64,000 nt of DNA from Hybos culiciformis (lineage: Eukaryota > Arthropoda > Insecta > Diptera > Hybotidae): assembly GCA_964007475.1 (NCBI GenBank), contig OZ023273.1, positions 147,905,308 through 147,969,307 of the forward strand, written 5' to 3'. Made by a program: the position numbers and the translations under genes. Below, piece after piece: positions 12,439 through 26,100 of this stretch (the first letter of the stretch is position 1; the number at the start of each line of letters is the position of its first letter). The notes beneath the pieces were generated by a model. The model was not told where the DNA came from. It saw only the letters and a program-made list of their open reading frames with translations, and did no database searches.

Positions 12439-15400
12439 AACTTATTTGAAGTGAAAACTGGCTTATAATTGAAAAGTCTAAATCCTGGTTAGCTTAGTAA
12501 TAAAGATTTGAAACTTTCGTTGTGTCAAAATTCTAACACATTATCAACTAATATTCTTTCTGATCTCCTTCGTATATAAGTTTAACATAAAAAACTACAT
12601 AATTCTCAACTATTTTTCAACGTTCTCGTCAATCAATTAATTGTTAAAATTATTGCTAAATATGTCTAATTTTTTTTTTTTTTGTTGTTGTTCAATTGAG
12701 ATAAATATTTCGCATGAATTAATGATCTTATTAGTCATTCGCAAATACAAAAAAAAAAAGAATAATAATGATTAAAAAACTCTTCATTTTATATTCATAA
12801 CTTTATCAAGCAATTCTTTAGCATGTCAATGAAACTTAATATTTTAGATACGTAACGTCTTCGTCTTTATAAATAATAATAGAAGAAAGAATGTTAGAGA
12901 AAAAAAATCATTCAATAGAAAAACATAATATTATTCAAAAGGCAAAAAAAAAATAAAATGGTTAAAAAAAAAATATTTTTAGAAATTACGTCTTAGAAAT
13001 TGATTAATATGAAAAATGTTCCCTACGAAATATAGAAAACTATGACTTCATTATTTTGTTTTGTGCGGTTCTGGCAGTTAGGTAATTATATTTAAAAAAA
13101 TTTAATTTTATTTAAGGGCTTATAGTTACATATAATATGCTAAAATCTTATATAATATCTAATACATATAGTAAATAGGTTACTATACTTGTAAATTTGC
13201 AGGAAAAAGCTTGATAAACATAGATTGCGTAACGCTCAATAAAATTTAACTCAAGTGAGTTTGTATGGACAAATTATTCTATGATGGCAAAAATTAAAAT
13301 AAAAAAAGATAATAAATATATATTAAGCACAAACATTAAATTTCATTCACACACTTCGCTTTCATTGGATGTCTAAAGCGAGCTTAAGTCTTAAAAATTC
13401 ATAAAAATTCTGACCGGCTCACTTAGTTGTAAATAGTTTTAAGTAACCTCATTTTAAGGGACCTCTTTTGGCATACTTTTTCGGGACGCCTTTTAACTTT
13501 AAAATGTTGTTTGACTTATAAAAATTGGTTAATTTATAAAGGAGGTAGAGTACTTCTTGGTCTATTTCACTCTGTGGCCTCTTAAACAAAACAAATGAAA
13601 ATTGTAATTAAATACAAACAATTTAATAAACTTAAAAGTTATCAATTATTTTCAAAAGTTTGTCAAAAATATTGAACAAAACATCAAAGTAACTCTTACA
13701 AATATTTTGGCGCCAACTAAATGCCCGTTCGCCAACCCTCAGGGAATGAGAAAAGAAAATTAATTTTTGTAATAGAATTTTTTTTTTTTAATTCTAAATT
13801 CTAATAAGAACTGTCATTTGGACTTCGTGATACTTTATGTTGATGAAAACATAAAAAAAAAAACATTTTTTTTTTTTCATCTTTCTTAACTAAAAATAAT
13901 ATTTTATTGAAAACTTAACTGTAAGAAATTATATCTATATTAATAATTTTTTATTTATTTTATTTTATTTTTTTTTTGCCATAAAAAAAACCATGGAAAA
14001 AAAATTGTCTTATTAAAAGAAATAAAAAACATAGCTTTGTCTATATCTCAACAGAACAACGAGAGGTTTAACTGGTTATGTTATTAATAAACGTAAAACC
14101 CACTCGTATAAATACATTTTTTTTTACAAAAAAAAAAAAAAAAACAAGAAAAGTAATAAAAAAAAAAATAATAATAAACAATAATCCACAATGAACTCTT
14201 CCGTAATTTGATTAGAAGTAATTAAAAAAAAAAAGCACTATGAAATACTTTAGTTAGACAAGTCTATATAACAAAATATTCAAAATTATAAGAAAAACTT
14301 CAATTTGAAAATTAAATAAATTCATATTTAAAGTTTATTAGAAATTTTTAACTACAAATTTAGTTACTTATTTAACAGAAAAATAAATCTTTTATAAATT
14401 TTCTTAAATTTCCTGTAATTACTTAATAAGCTATTATCTATTTTACACCACACTTTTTATGTCTTCAAATCAGATAAACATTTCTTATAGTCCCAAGAAA
14501 AATATTTTTTTTAGTTGAAAACTATACCTGTATACATCTATTTGATTGATATTTAAATCACTATTTTGTTCGAAATAAAAGATTCTATAAGATTGCGTAG
14601 GAATTATATAAGATGATAAGATAATTATCCTTTTTTATATGTTAGTTCTAATTAAAAAAAAAATAAGTTTCATTTACTAAAATGTTTAGAAAATAATGAT
14701 TAATGCATTTGTAACAACTTTTTTTTCTGAGCGAATTCCACCGATGATTTATTTTCAGATTTTTTAAATTTTTTTTTTTATTATTAAAACTTGATTTTAT
14801 ATCACTGTGCTGCAAAAATAATTTAAATGAATTATTATGCAATTTTTAATATTTTATTTATATCATGAATGTCTGTTATATGTAGCATAAATTGCATAAA
14901 TCCGGTAAAAATTAAGATATTTTTACAACATAAATATTAAGAAATTTTTTTTTGAAGAAATTAACACGGTTAAAAAATACATATACTTTAATTTCTGTTA
15001 ACTTTATTTCACATATCGTAAAAATAAGTGTATCTCGACACTACATTTATCATAGTTAAAAACTAAAAACTGCGAAATAGTAAGTATGTACGTATAATAA
15101 AAATAAAATCTTAAACCTAATTGAATTTTAATATCATAAAATTCTAAGAACTCTACATACATGTAAATTTTGCAAAAAAATCGTTCTTAATCATAATGAT
15201 TTAAAACCTAAAATTTTATTTAATCATTTCATGCAATTTTCTTGAAAGAGATAAATATACTCCATATTTTAATAATGCTTTTAGTCGGTCAAGTATAAAA
15301 AATTATAACTACTTAATTAAATGGAAATGACGCCTTAATAAAGGCTTGTCGTCGAATTTAAATAACTTTGATTTTCTTTTTCAAATTATTAGGAATAAAT

Positions 15401-18400
15401 TAAACTGCCGCCTATACAGAAAAACTTGATAATTTACAAAACAAAAATAAAATTACAATTTAATAAACATTATGTTTATGTTTTTCCTGTGAAAATAATT
15501 GGAGTTTAAATTTTTTTTTTTATGAATAATAGATTTTTTGTATTCTTAGTTTAAAATTATAAGTATATAAGCATTCGGTTTCTATTCCAAAGTGAGTCTA
15601 AAAATTGGGACTTTAGCCTATAATCTAGAATGGCAATAAATTCACTTATTTTTTCCATTTTATTAAAAAATAATTTATTTATGAACCAAAACGAATCAGT
15701 ATCGATGAGAAAAAAAGCCAGAACCAGGGACGTTAATATTCAGATAACGCAGATAATTTTTTTTACCAATTCACACTAAAGCCGTCAAGAGCTTTTGTAC
15801 TTGTTTTATACACAATGTTAGACTTAGTAAGTTAAAAAATATGAAAATCTTAATAAAAACATCTTGTATATTTTCACATAAATAAATTCAAAAATCGTAA
15901 ACACAAATGCAAAACGGAAAAAAAAATACATAAATTTAAAAATATTTTCGCATCATAGGAAATTATAATAATAATTAAATTGTTTTATTTTTTTCTACTA
16001 ATTTAAAATTATAATTTTTTATGCTTTGTTTATAATTTTCAAAACAATAACATTCAAAATCAAAACAACCACACCTATTTATTCGCACGTGGAAATAACA
16101 ATAAAAATGCATGTATATTTTGAAAATTATTATTTATCTTTTTCTTATACAAATAATTTTTTGTTTTTTATTTTAATTTTCCAATTTATATATGCAAATG
16201 TATAATGTTCATAAGCTGCAAAGGGATTTAATACTATATAAATGGATTTTTTTTTATAAAGTCAGACTTTCAGTTTTGTTATCTTTCAGATTTTTACTTT
16301 CATACTGAACCCTATATAATTTGTTATCTTTTAGTGAAAGTTTTATGTATTTGTCTTTTTTAACTATCTTCTAAAGAATCTGTTGTTCAAATACTTTAAT
16401 TTCAGATATATTATAATTATATAATATTTTATCTTAAAATTAATCGATTGAATTCTTATTCAAATTATTAAAATAGTTAAATAAAATTTTTCAAAATTTG
16501 GATTTTTTTAATTAAAAATATGCTAAATATATCGCCTTTATAAAGTATTTAAAGAAAAATCTGTTATGATAGGCATTAAAAGAAATCAAAAATCATATCT
16601 TATTTTGAAGCAATGGAAAAATTACAATATCTAGCTTTGTTTTATTTTAAGTTAAAAAAGATTGGTTACCACAGGTGGCAAGCGGAGTTTTACGACTCTA
16701 ACCATATCCTGAAAAACACTATGAACTCTGTTAAAATAAGAACCTAGAAACATAAATAAGATAAAAATAAAAGTTTGCCTTAGAATATATGCATATAGTT
16801 ACCATTTAATGATAGTAGCATTAAGAAACAGTAATATTAAAATTAATATGTTTCTATATGTATCCAAACTATATAATATTATATACATATTTAAATATGT
16901 AGAATTTATAATTCATTTTGGAATATTTTGTAAAGATAATGGAGCATATTTTGTTTGTGCTAATGGAGTTTTATTTTTTTTTTGTGAATTTTTAACAAAA
17001 TGATATATTGTAATTTCTTTGAAAGGAAAATTAACATTTAACATAAATTAATCATTTTAAATGAAAATATTAAAAACAATTTTTTTTTTTGTTTCAATTC
17101 ATATAGGTGCAAGAAAAATGAAATTCACACCTTTTCTCTAATTTATGAAAATAATTGTCTCGAAGAACATGAAGAAATTTTTAAACCAAACCTTTTTTTC
17201 TTGCAGCAATTTTACAAAAAAAATGTTTATAGGTTATTAAACATAAATATTTAATATATTATAATGCGAACATATTTGACATTAACAATGAGATTCGTTT
17301 AATATATTATAATCAAAATGTTTTAGTTTTTTTTTTTTTGTTTATTTCATAGGCTTTCATAAATAAATGTTTTACCTTCAAAGTCTGTATGTGTGTATAG
17401 ATATAATTTTGATTTAGTCGGGCGTTTCCAACAGCTTTCGCTATTAATTCAATAAATTGTTATGCATCTTATTTTATCATTTAAATTGGAAGTAAAAAAA
17501 AAAACTATATAGGTACTCCTTTTTATTAAGTTTTTATTAGAAATTTTATCTAATGAAAATTCTTTTTTCTTTAAAATGTAAGTCGAGCAAAGAGTCTAAC
17601 TTCTGCGCGAATTAACAGCGCCTCTACTTGTTTGTTTGTAGAAAGAAAAGTGTTGTGTTATATACATTAAGAACAACTGAATTATTTAGTTCAAGTAAAT
17701 TAGAATAAAAAAATGTATAAAAGTATATTGCAAATATGACAAAAAAAAAATACGGAAAAGACTTATGATAATATTATTAAATATGCAATGTATAATTTTA
17801 CATAATTGGATTGGAGTTTATTATTTATATTTCTTTTCCTGTCTACTTGAAAAATTGGAAATCAGACCATAAAAATTATAAAAAAAAATATTTAATGTAT
17901 TGCAATTTTCATTTAAAATTACCTAAAATGTAAAATATATATAACTAAGCTTAAGACTTCTGGTACGTGCATTTGTTTTCTTTTTTTTTGTAATAAAATG
18001 CATTTAAAATTAATTTGCTGATTTTTATGACACAATTTCAATGTCTCCAGACATATCTTTTTTATTATATACATGCATGCAATTAACTTTTTATAAAATT
18101 GTTTACATTTAAAATAAAAAAAAATACATAAATAAATTGTCTAGTCGAAAAATAAAAAAAAAAATTGTGTTAATTTCTAATTAATGATATTTTCTTTACA
18201 ACATTTGTTCATAATTATAGACATTATTATTTTAAGTTAAATATAATAATAAATAAAATGTAAAGAAAAACAAACAAAATAAAATTTATTTCCCATTTAA
18301 TGCCTACACCTAAATTATTTAATATGTATTTTAAAAGTGATATAAATTAAAATATTGATTCATAACATAAATACATACATATTATTTCCATTAATTTTAA

Positions 18401-19713
18401 AGCGAAAAAAAAATGTATTAATATTATTTATGTAATTAGATATAATGAATTAATGTACATATAAATATATAATATATACATGTGATAATTTTATAAATTG
18501 CGCCGAATTTTACTTAATACTAAATTTAGTTTAAACTTCATTTTTAAAAATTTCAAAATTTTAATGCAATAAAATTTATCTTTCCTTCTAAACTAGACCC
18601 TAATACAGAAGAATTCATATGACTGGATTTCTTATTTGATAGACTTGTCATAATTATCAATATGCATGTAACATAAAATATAGGCATAATCATTTATAAT
18701 AGTAATAACAAAAATAAGGCATTTAAATTTCCTAGAAAATGAAATTTTAATGTTCTTTTTAATTAAGGAAATAATTCTGAATTTTTATTAAAGAGAATTT
18801 ATAATCAAATAAAAGAAACCAACCTGCATTAAATGTAATGAAAATTTCTATAACAATTTAAGAAATTAATAAATTTTTAATAAAATTATTCACACATACC
18901 TAATTAAATGTATTTTAATAATATTTTTTTCCCAAACAAAAAAATTAAATATAAATGATTTGAGAAAAGGAATATAATTGAAATCTAAGAAGTTTCAATA
19001 TTATGTTTAGATATATTTTTTTTTATTTGCACCAGTTTTTAATTTATTCAACACATGCAAAATAAAAAATAAAAAAAAGAGTTGATGATGCTTTGTCATA
19101 ATTTCCGGAACATACTTTATTACATTATTTTATTATATTTTTAAGGCCAACAAAAGTTATCAGAAAAATGTTTTTATCATCTTAAAAAAATAAAAATTAT
19201 AAATACATAAAATGAAGTGAAAAAATTGCAAACATTATTTTTTTATTATACATATTAAAAAAAAAAAAGAAAAAATTACTCCTATAAAATCATTGCTGTA
19301 ATATACGATGAAATAATTAATATCTGTCATAAAAATCTCCCACACTTCCTAAAAAAAAAAAAATTATGCGATATCTTTTAATTTATGTAATATTGTACAG
19401 GTAGTCTAAAATTTTATATCTACTATGCACCCACCTATGCGTTATTCTAAAAATTTTATGTACATAAATTTATTGGATACTAAACCAAGCAATTTAATTT
19501 TAATAAAATCTAATTTAATACCTACTATAAAATTTAATACTGAGTTCTTCATCTTTTGCTAATAAATCGTTAATAAATTAAACATCAATAAATTTATATT
19601 AACTACTATTATTTTTTTATACTGCAAATGTTTCACCCTATGTATACGTTAAGAATTGTTATAGAATCTGGATCGCCAAGCATTACAGTATATATGCTAA
19701 GTATATATAAGAA

Positions 19714-19751
19714 TTAACTAAGTACGTTGACGTTTTAACTAAGTACGTTGA
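19714..19751 (+). repeat. Short direct repeat, 17 bp at period 21
   Basis: TTAACTAAGTACGTTGA is found at 19714-19730 and again at 19735-19751, separated by four bases. Confidence 0.8.
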
Positions 19752-22722
19752 AGTCCTTTTAGATTTAGACTTTAGGATATACCTACTATATTTTTATTAA
19801 TATCTTATACGTATTTGAATCAAACAGTGCATGATCCTTAACAGGAACACAAGCAATATTATTGTTAAATGCGTGTGTAATTAGTTCACTTTTTTTTTTA
19901 ATTTTAAGAAAAAAAATAAATTATAGACGCGCAAATATGCAATTTGATACGCATAATTTAATGCGACGCATGTTCACATCAACTTTTTCACAATCTTTTT
20001 TCTGTGGTTTATTAAATGTGGCTTTTTTTTTATGAAAATTAATATTAATAAAATAAAAAATTTCTCCTTTTTTCTAACATTATATGTAACTATGTAAGAT
20101 CAAGATAATTTTAAGTTTTAGTAAGTAGACTTATATTTTGTTCAGTTATGGAAATAGTTTACATTTTAACAACAAAAAAAAATATTTTCACACCGAATTT
20201 TTTTTTTATTTTTATTATTTAAAACTTTTCTTCAATCGACACACATAATTTTTACTTATTTGCATAAAAATATTTTTAAAATCATGTATTTAGGTATAAG
20301 TAACTTTCATTAAATTATTTGGACTTTATTTTCTTTGACTTCTTCTAAATGGCAACACTTTAACGACAATGATTTAATAAAACTTTGTCCTCGTGAAATC
20401 AACTATCATCATAGTAGTTTTTCTTCTACTTCTATTTTGTTTTTGAGTCTAGAACATATATATGAAAACATAGAACTGCTCTAATATCACGTTCGTACAC
20501 AGTAAGTCTCAATATTGAAAAATTTAAGGGTAATGAGTATATACATAATTTAAGTCACTATGAATTAAAGAATTCAAAATATTGTATATTTATATATTTA
20601 AATTCTAATTATCATCCACATAACTCAATTCATAAATTGTCTGTACTATGAATTTACGTGGACAATTATTTCCATTTATTTTAAATTGAATATTTTGCTG
20701 GCAACGTAAATAATAGCCGTACATGAAGAAAAAATAAAAAACATTATATAAAATAAAAATTTATTCAGTCATTTTCTCTTTCAACCAGACTTATTATGTC
20801 TGAAATGTCCAGTATATTTAAATTAAATAGATATATGTTATGCTTTTTGATTTCATTTTATTTTTAGCCAAAGGCTAAATATTATATATATATATATTTT
20901 TTTTTAATTTAATTCTATTTATTTATTTCTATTTTGATTTTACCACATTGTTTTGAGATTTGGTTTTTTAATTGAATTTTTGAATAAATGTCAATTATAA
21001 TAATGAACAATTTTAATAAAATATATAAATCATAAAAAAAGTTTCCAAACTTTTTTAGATTATTTTCAAAAAAAATTAATAAAAATTTAATATTTCCACA
21101 TTATAACATTTGTTGTCCGCTTTCGAAAAAAGCATATATTAATTCGACTTTAACGACAAATCGAATTGAGAAAATCATTCAAAATTTTTTTTTATTTAAA
21201 TATCGCCGATTGAGAAAATTACATAAATTTTCAACAGTTTTTTTAAACTTATGAACGGTTGATTGGTTTAGTTATTTTTTTTTTCTCTCCATTTGTGAAA
21301 ACATAATAAATATAGATAAAAAAAAAGACAATAATTTTATTATTTAAAAGAAATAAATAATGAAATATTTCTTTCTAATTCAATTTTATAATTCACCACC
21401 CAAATAATTACTTTCACCCGAAAATAACATTTGAAACATAAATAAAAATATAGTCATACACAATAATAGTAGTTATATATTAATATAGAAAAAATTGAAC
21501 AACAACTTTTTTTTTTTTAATAAATGTGAATATAACTACTAGAAAAATGCATTCACATGTGCATAAAATTGAATAATATATGCTAAACTAGGTTTAAATA
21601 ACATTACATATAATATATATGTTATAATAAAATATCAAGCTTCACGAAATTGAGTGGTCAGCGAATGTGATTAATGCAATAATGATACAAACGTCAAATA
21701 AAGAAAACTTTAAAGATATATGTTTTAAAAATTATCGTTTTAATATATACATATTGTTCGTACTTGCAGAAGCTTTATTCCTCTTATCGTTGTTTAGACA
21801 TAGTTTCACTTCTTATACCCATATATTATGTATGCAATGCAATTGTTAAAAGTTTTTGTGCAAATATTAATTATTTTTTGTTTAACTACTTAGTATAAGA
21901 GAGTCCCAGAAAAAAACATTTCCTTTGATTTTAAGTTTTTCTAAAAGTTTCATTCAAGTATACCTATGACGGTTAATATGACAAATCTTTACTGTTGAGC
22001 TCTCATGTAATTTTTTGCTGAATTAAAATTTTATTTTTTTTTTGCTTATGGTTCATAACATTAACTTTAATATTAAGTGGCTTTTTAAATATTTTTATCC
22101 AATTATTTCGATTATAAATTAAAATGTACGAAACTTTAATAAACACATAAATTCCATTTTCCATAAATTTTGCTAATAAATATACAGTAATTTCGTGATT
22201 TTTCATTAAAATACCTTTTTTATTAAGAAAATATATACGCAATTTAAATTATTATAAACGGCGAAAAAAAAAGTCTTTCGGCAATTATTGAGAAACTGCA
22301 CCAACTGGCTATAGATTTGAATAATTTTTTTTTTATCGAAGTTTAATGTTTAAATAACATAAATGAAAAACTTCTTTTAATATATAATTTATGAGTGAAT
22401 GAAGTTTTTCTTGAATTTACTAAACTGGTATGTATGAGATTTTTTAGTACTATTTTAAACTGTTGTCATTTTTATAATGTTGAAATGCGGAATTTATACT
22501 CAGCCTAACTTTTTCTGACAAAATGAATTCAATTTAATTTTATCAATGTAACAATGCAGGTCTTAGAAAAATATACGTATGTATCGTAACAATGTTAAAA
22601 AGATTGTTGATAGAGCAATAGGTAAAGTTTTTAATATATAAGATAGGCAAGTTCTTGAATTTTAAATATTGAAATGAAAGTGTAAAACTTTTAATCGGCT
22701 CAAATTCATCTCTTTAAACTTA

Positions 22723-22754
22723 TAACTATTTATTATAATTATAATAAATAGTTA
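22723..22754. repeat. Perfect 32-bp palindrome
   Basis: The half site TAACTATTTATTATAA is followed directly by its reverse complement, with no loop and no mismatch. It lies about 260 bp upstream of the candidate ratchet site. It could form a cruciform or RNA hairpin. It may be chance or a replication-slippage product in AT-rich DNA. Confidence 0.85.
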
Positions 22755-22990
22755 AAATTTATCAAATATTGGATAACTTTACTTTTGTAGTTTTTTTTTT
22801 TTATTAAATTTCTATAAAAATTAACCAAAATCAATTGGTTTCAATGACTCTAAATTGTATTTAATTTCTAATATTTTTTATTTTTATTCAATAATACGTT
22901 GACCTTTTATCATATTTTTCACTGTCATGGAATTGATGAATAATTTTATACTTAATTTTAATTGGCACAACAATTGCACATCTAATAAAT

Positions 22991-23100
22991 AATTTTTTTA
23001 TTTTTTTTATTTTCAGGTAAATAAATTGTACTTTCCCTTTCTAATTATAAGGCTGATACTCATTATTCTCAATAATTATATGAAGGAAAAAAAGGTAAGT
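22991..23100 (+). other. Candidate recursive-splicing (ratchet) site with 78-nt pseudo-exon
   Basis: A long T-rich tract ends TTTTCAG at 23016 and is followed at once by GTAAAT, which makes a juxtaposed acceptor and donor as in a ratchet point. Seventy-eight nucleotides downstream (23017-23094) comes a second, stronger donor, GTAAGT. The 78 nt are open in phase 0, the phase of the host intron, and would add 26 residues (VNKLYFPFLIIR...MKEKK) between RTK and RWQRRW. The signal lies 22 kb into the 31.8-kb intron. It may be a ratchet point, a cassette exon, or chance. The encoded peptide resembles nothing I know and would sit in the PH1 beta1-beta2 loop. Confidence 0.45.
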
Positions 23101-26100
23101 ATAAAAATATTATGAAAATAATAATTTTAATGGACCCTTAACCTTTTTCTAGTTAAACAATGACATTCATCATCATTTTTTTAACAATTTAATTTACAAA
23201 AAAATTATTTTAATTTCTTAACTTTTTATATTGAATTTAATTTGAATATTCATTATGTAAGTTTGTTGCATTTTAATTAAAAATCTCTTCATACTGAATG
23301 AAAATTATAATTTCTCTGATTGAATAACAAAAAATTTTGAATATTTTTTTTTTTTTATTCACTTAACTTTAAAAAAAAAAAATGAATTAATTTAAAATGG
23401 AAAAATTTTTACATTTCCCACAAATTTTAATTATTTTATAATTATAGTAAGTGTGATTATATTTTCCTAATAATAAAAATAGTTAAAAGTAGTATGAAAT
23501 GAATGCGTATATATATGTATAATATATAAACTTAAAAATACAGATATAATTTTTTTTAAATTATAATAAAAAAGTTTTTCATTCAAATACTTATCACAAA
23601 ATTTTTAGTTCACAGTTACATTCAAATAAATAAAAGTTATTACGTCGAGCCATCAGAGTTTTCATTATGTAATGCAATCATTTCATTGCAAATATGTTTG
23701 GTGAAAAATATTTAAGTTTATGGAACTTTTTTAGTGGAATTTTCTTTAATTAAAATATTATTTATAAGTTCATTTTGACATTTTATGATGATAACAGAAA
23801 CCTAAAGATAAAGCAAAATTTATTCAATATTCAGACATATTAAATCGTATTCATTAGCAACTCTTAACATCATTTTATTTTAAAAATATTTCTTATTAAT
23901 TCCTAGATTTGAATAATATACAATATTGTTCCAAATACGATAATAAAAAATTTAATTTTATAATTGTTGATGTCTTTTTTTAATATTGAACGAAAACTCA
24001 TGCTCAAATTTTAAGTTTTCATAGAAAATTGTTTTCGTATACATTTTCAAACAGTTTTCTTTCCTATACATATTACATTTTCAATACTCAAAGAATTTTT
24101 GCAAATTTTGGTGCGAATTTTTGAAATTAAATAAATTTTGAGTGCTTCAGTTAAAACTGTCATCAATCAAATTTATTTCTTTTTTGAAAACTCACGTTTT
24201 TTTATAAAAATAAAATAAAAAACGACATTCGAATAGGTAATATATGATTTTCTTAATATTTTTTATCAAAGTTATTAAAGTTTTTTTGATTTATTTTTTA
24301 AAAGTAATTATTGTATAAATATTTTTTTTTTAATTTAAATTATTAAGTAGCTGAACTAGTTGAATTAATTTATTACATCAACGGAAATGTAAATCATAAT
24401 TATTGGAAATTTTATGGTTTTTTTTGCAGTTTAATTAGTACCTAGCACTATGTAAATTTTTCTGATCTACGTACTTATGTATAATATATGTACTGCACGG
24501 ATGCAGTTCATGCAATTATTTTCATAATTATATTTTTGGCCAGATGCAATTTAATTTTTGATTAAGTAATTTAATATCTTATTTATAATAAAATACATTT
24601 AATTAAAAATGTATAGTAGTAAACTTTTAATTTGTACCATCACATTATTCCAATATTTTTGTTCCAGTAATTGTATCGCCAACATTGTCAATATCAACTT
24701 TTTTCTATGGGCAACCTATATTGGTATTAGGTCTTAAGTGCATTGAAAGATGCAAAATGTTACGCAACAATTTCACTATACAATTCGCAATTCATTATTG
24801 TGCAACTTAAATTCCTCTACATAGTATCTGTCAGTGACTTATGAAAATTAATGAACCAAATATTCACAAATTACATCTATATTTGTGATACCTACAACTG
24901 TACTTTTTTACAATAATTATAAAATTTATTGAATCCAATAAAAATTTATTTTATAAAAATTTTTTTTTTATGATTAAATTCTCCAATTAATTTAATAAAT
25001 CTTTTTTAATTAAACAATCTTTTTTTACGGTTAACTGCACCTGTAATTTAAATGTTTTTTTTTTTCTTATTAAATATTTAATTTTTGTTTTTAAGACAAA
25101 ATTTAATGTAAATTAAATTTTTTTTTTTAAATAATATAATTAAAAACACGTTCAGCATGTCGTTTAGAATATTATTATTATTTTAACCAATAAAATGAAT
25201 TTTATTCAAAATTACGTACAGATAGTACCTACAAATAAAAAATATTAAAACTATATAAAAAAGTAATTTTTCATAATAATTTGCTTCTGGCTTTTATTTA
25301 TTTATTTTTATTGTATTTTTTTTTTTAATTTTTCTACGAATTTTTAATAAAGCAAAAACTAAAAAATTACAAATAAAAACCTTATTCTTCTGTTGCAATT
25401 AAATTAAAGTTACTATATACTTACTTATTTACTTACATACTATGAAAAAAATAAAAATAAATAAGAAAATCAATGAAAATGCATTATTATTTTTTATTTT
25501 GTATTCGCAGAAGAAAATATCAGTTTTTGTGTACAAATAATAATTATGTGAAATTTTTATTTATTTGAAAAATTTTAGTCGTTATATTGTTTTTTATTTA
25601 ATATAATTATTTATAATGTCATGTTAAGAATAGTTTCTTTATATTATCAAAAATTGTAATATGTATATGTTTTAAAACTAACAAATTTCTAATAGAGGTC
25701 ATATTTTCATATTCCGGTTAGTCATGAGCGGCCGTATCACTATTGAATTTAGGGACACCGTTAATAATGTTGGACACACGAACTACCTGTTATTTTGAAA
25801 TGTTTAAAGAACTTTCATACATATTTTTTGTAATTGAATGACAGAATTTAAAAAACAACAATTCTTTTTTGATAAATTCAATTAAAAAATTTAAAAGGAA
25901 ATTCAAAATTTATTTAATATTCGTATGAGAGTTGACATCACTATCTTATATAATAATTATGTAGATCCTATATTATATAGTTAATAATTTCATTTTATAA
26001 GTATCTATATAAACTTTTCCTTAATATTTTCTATGTTGGCTGGTTTTCGTGCAAAAATCAATTTTTTAAATTTCAATATTTTTTCAAATTTTATTTTGCA

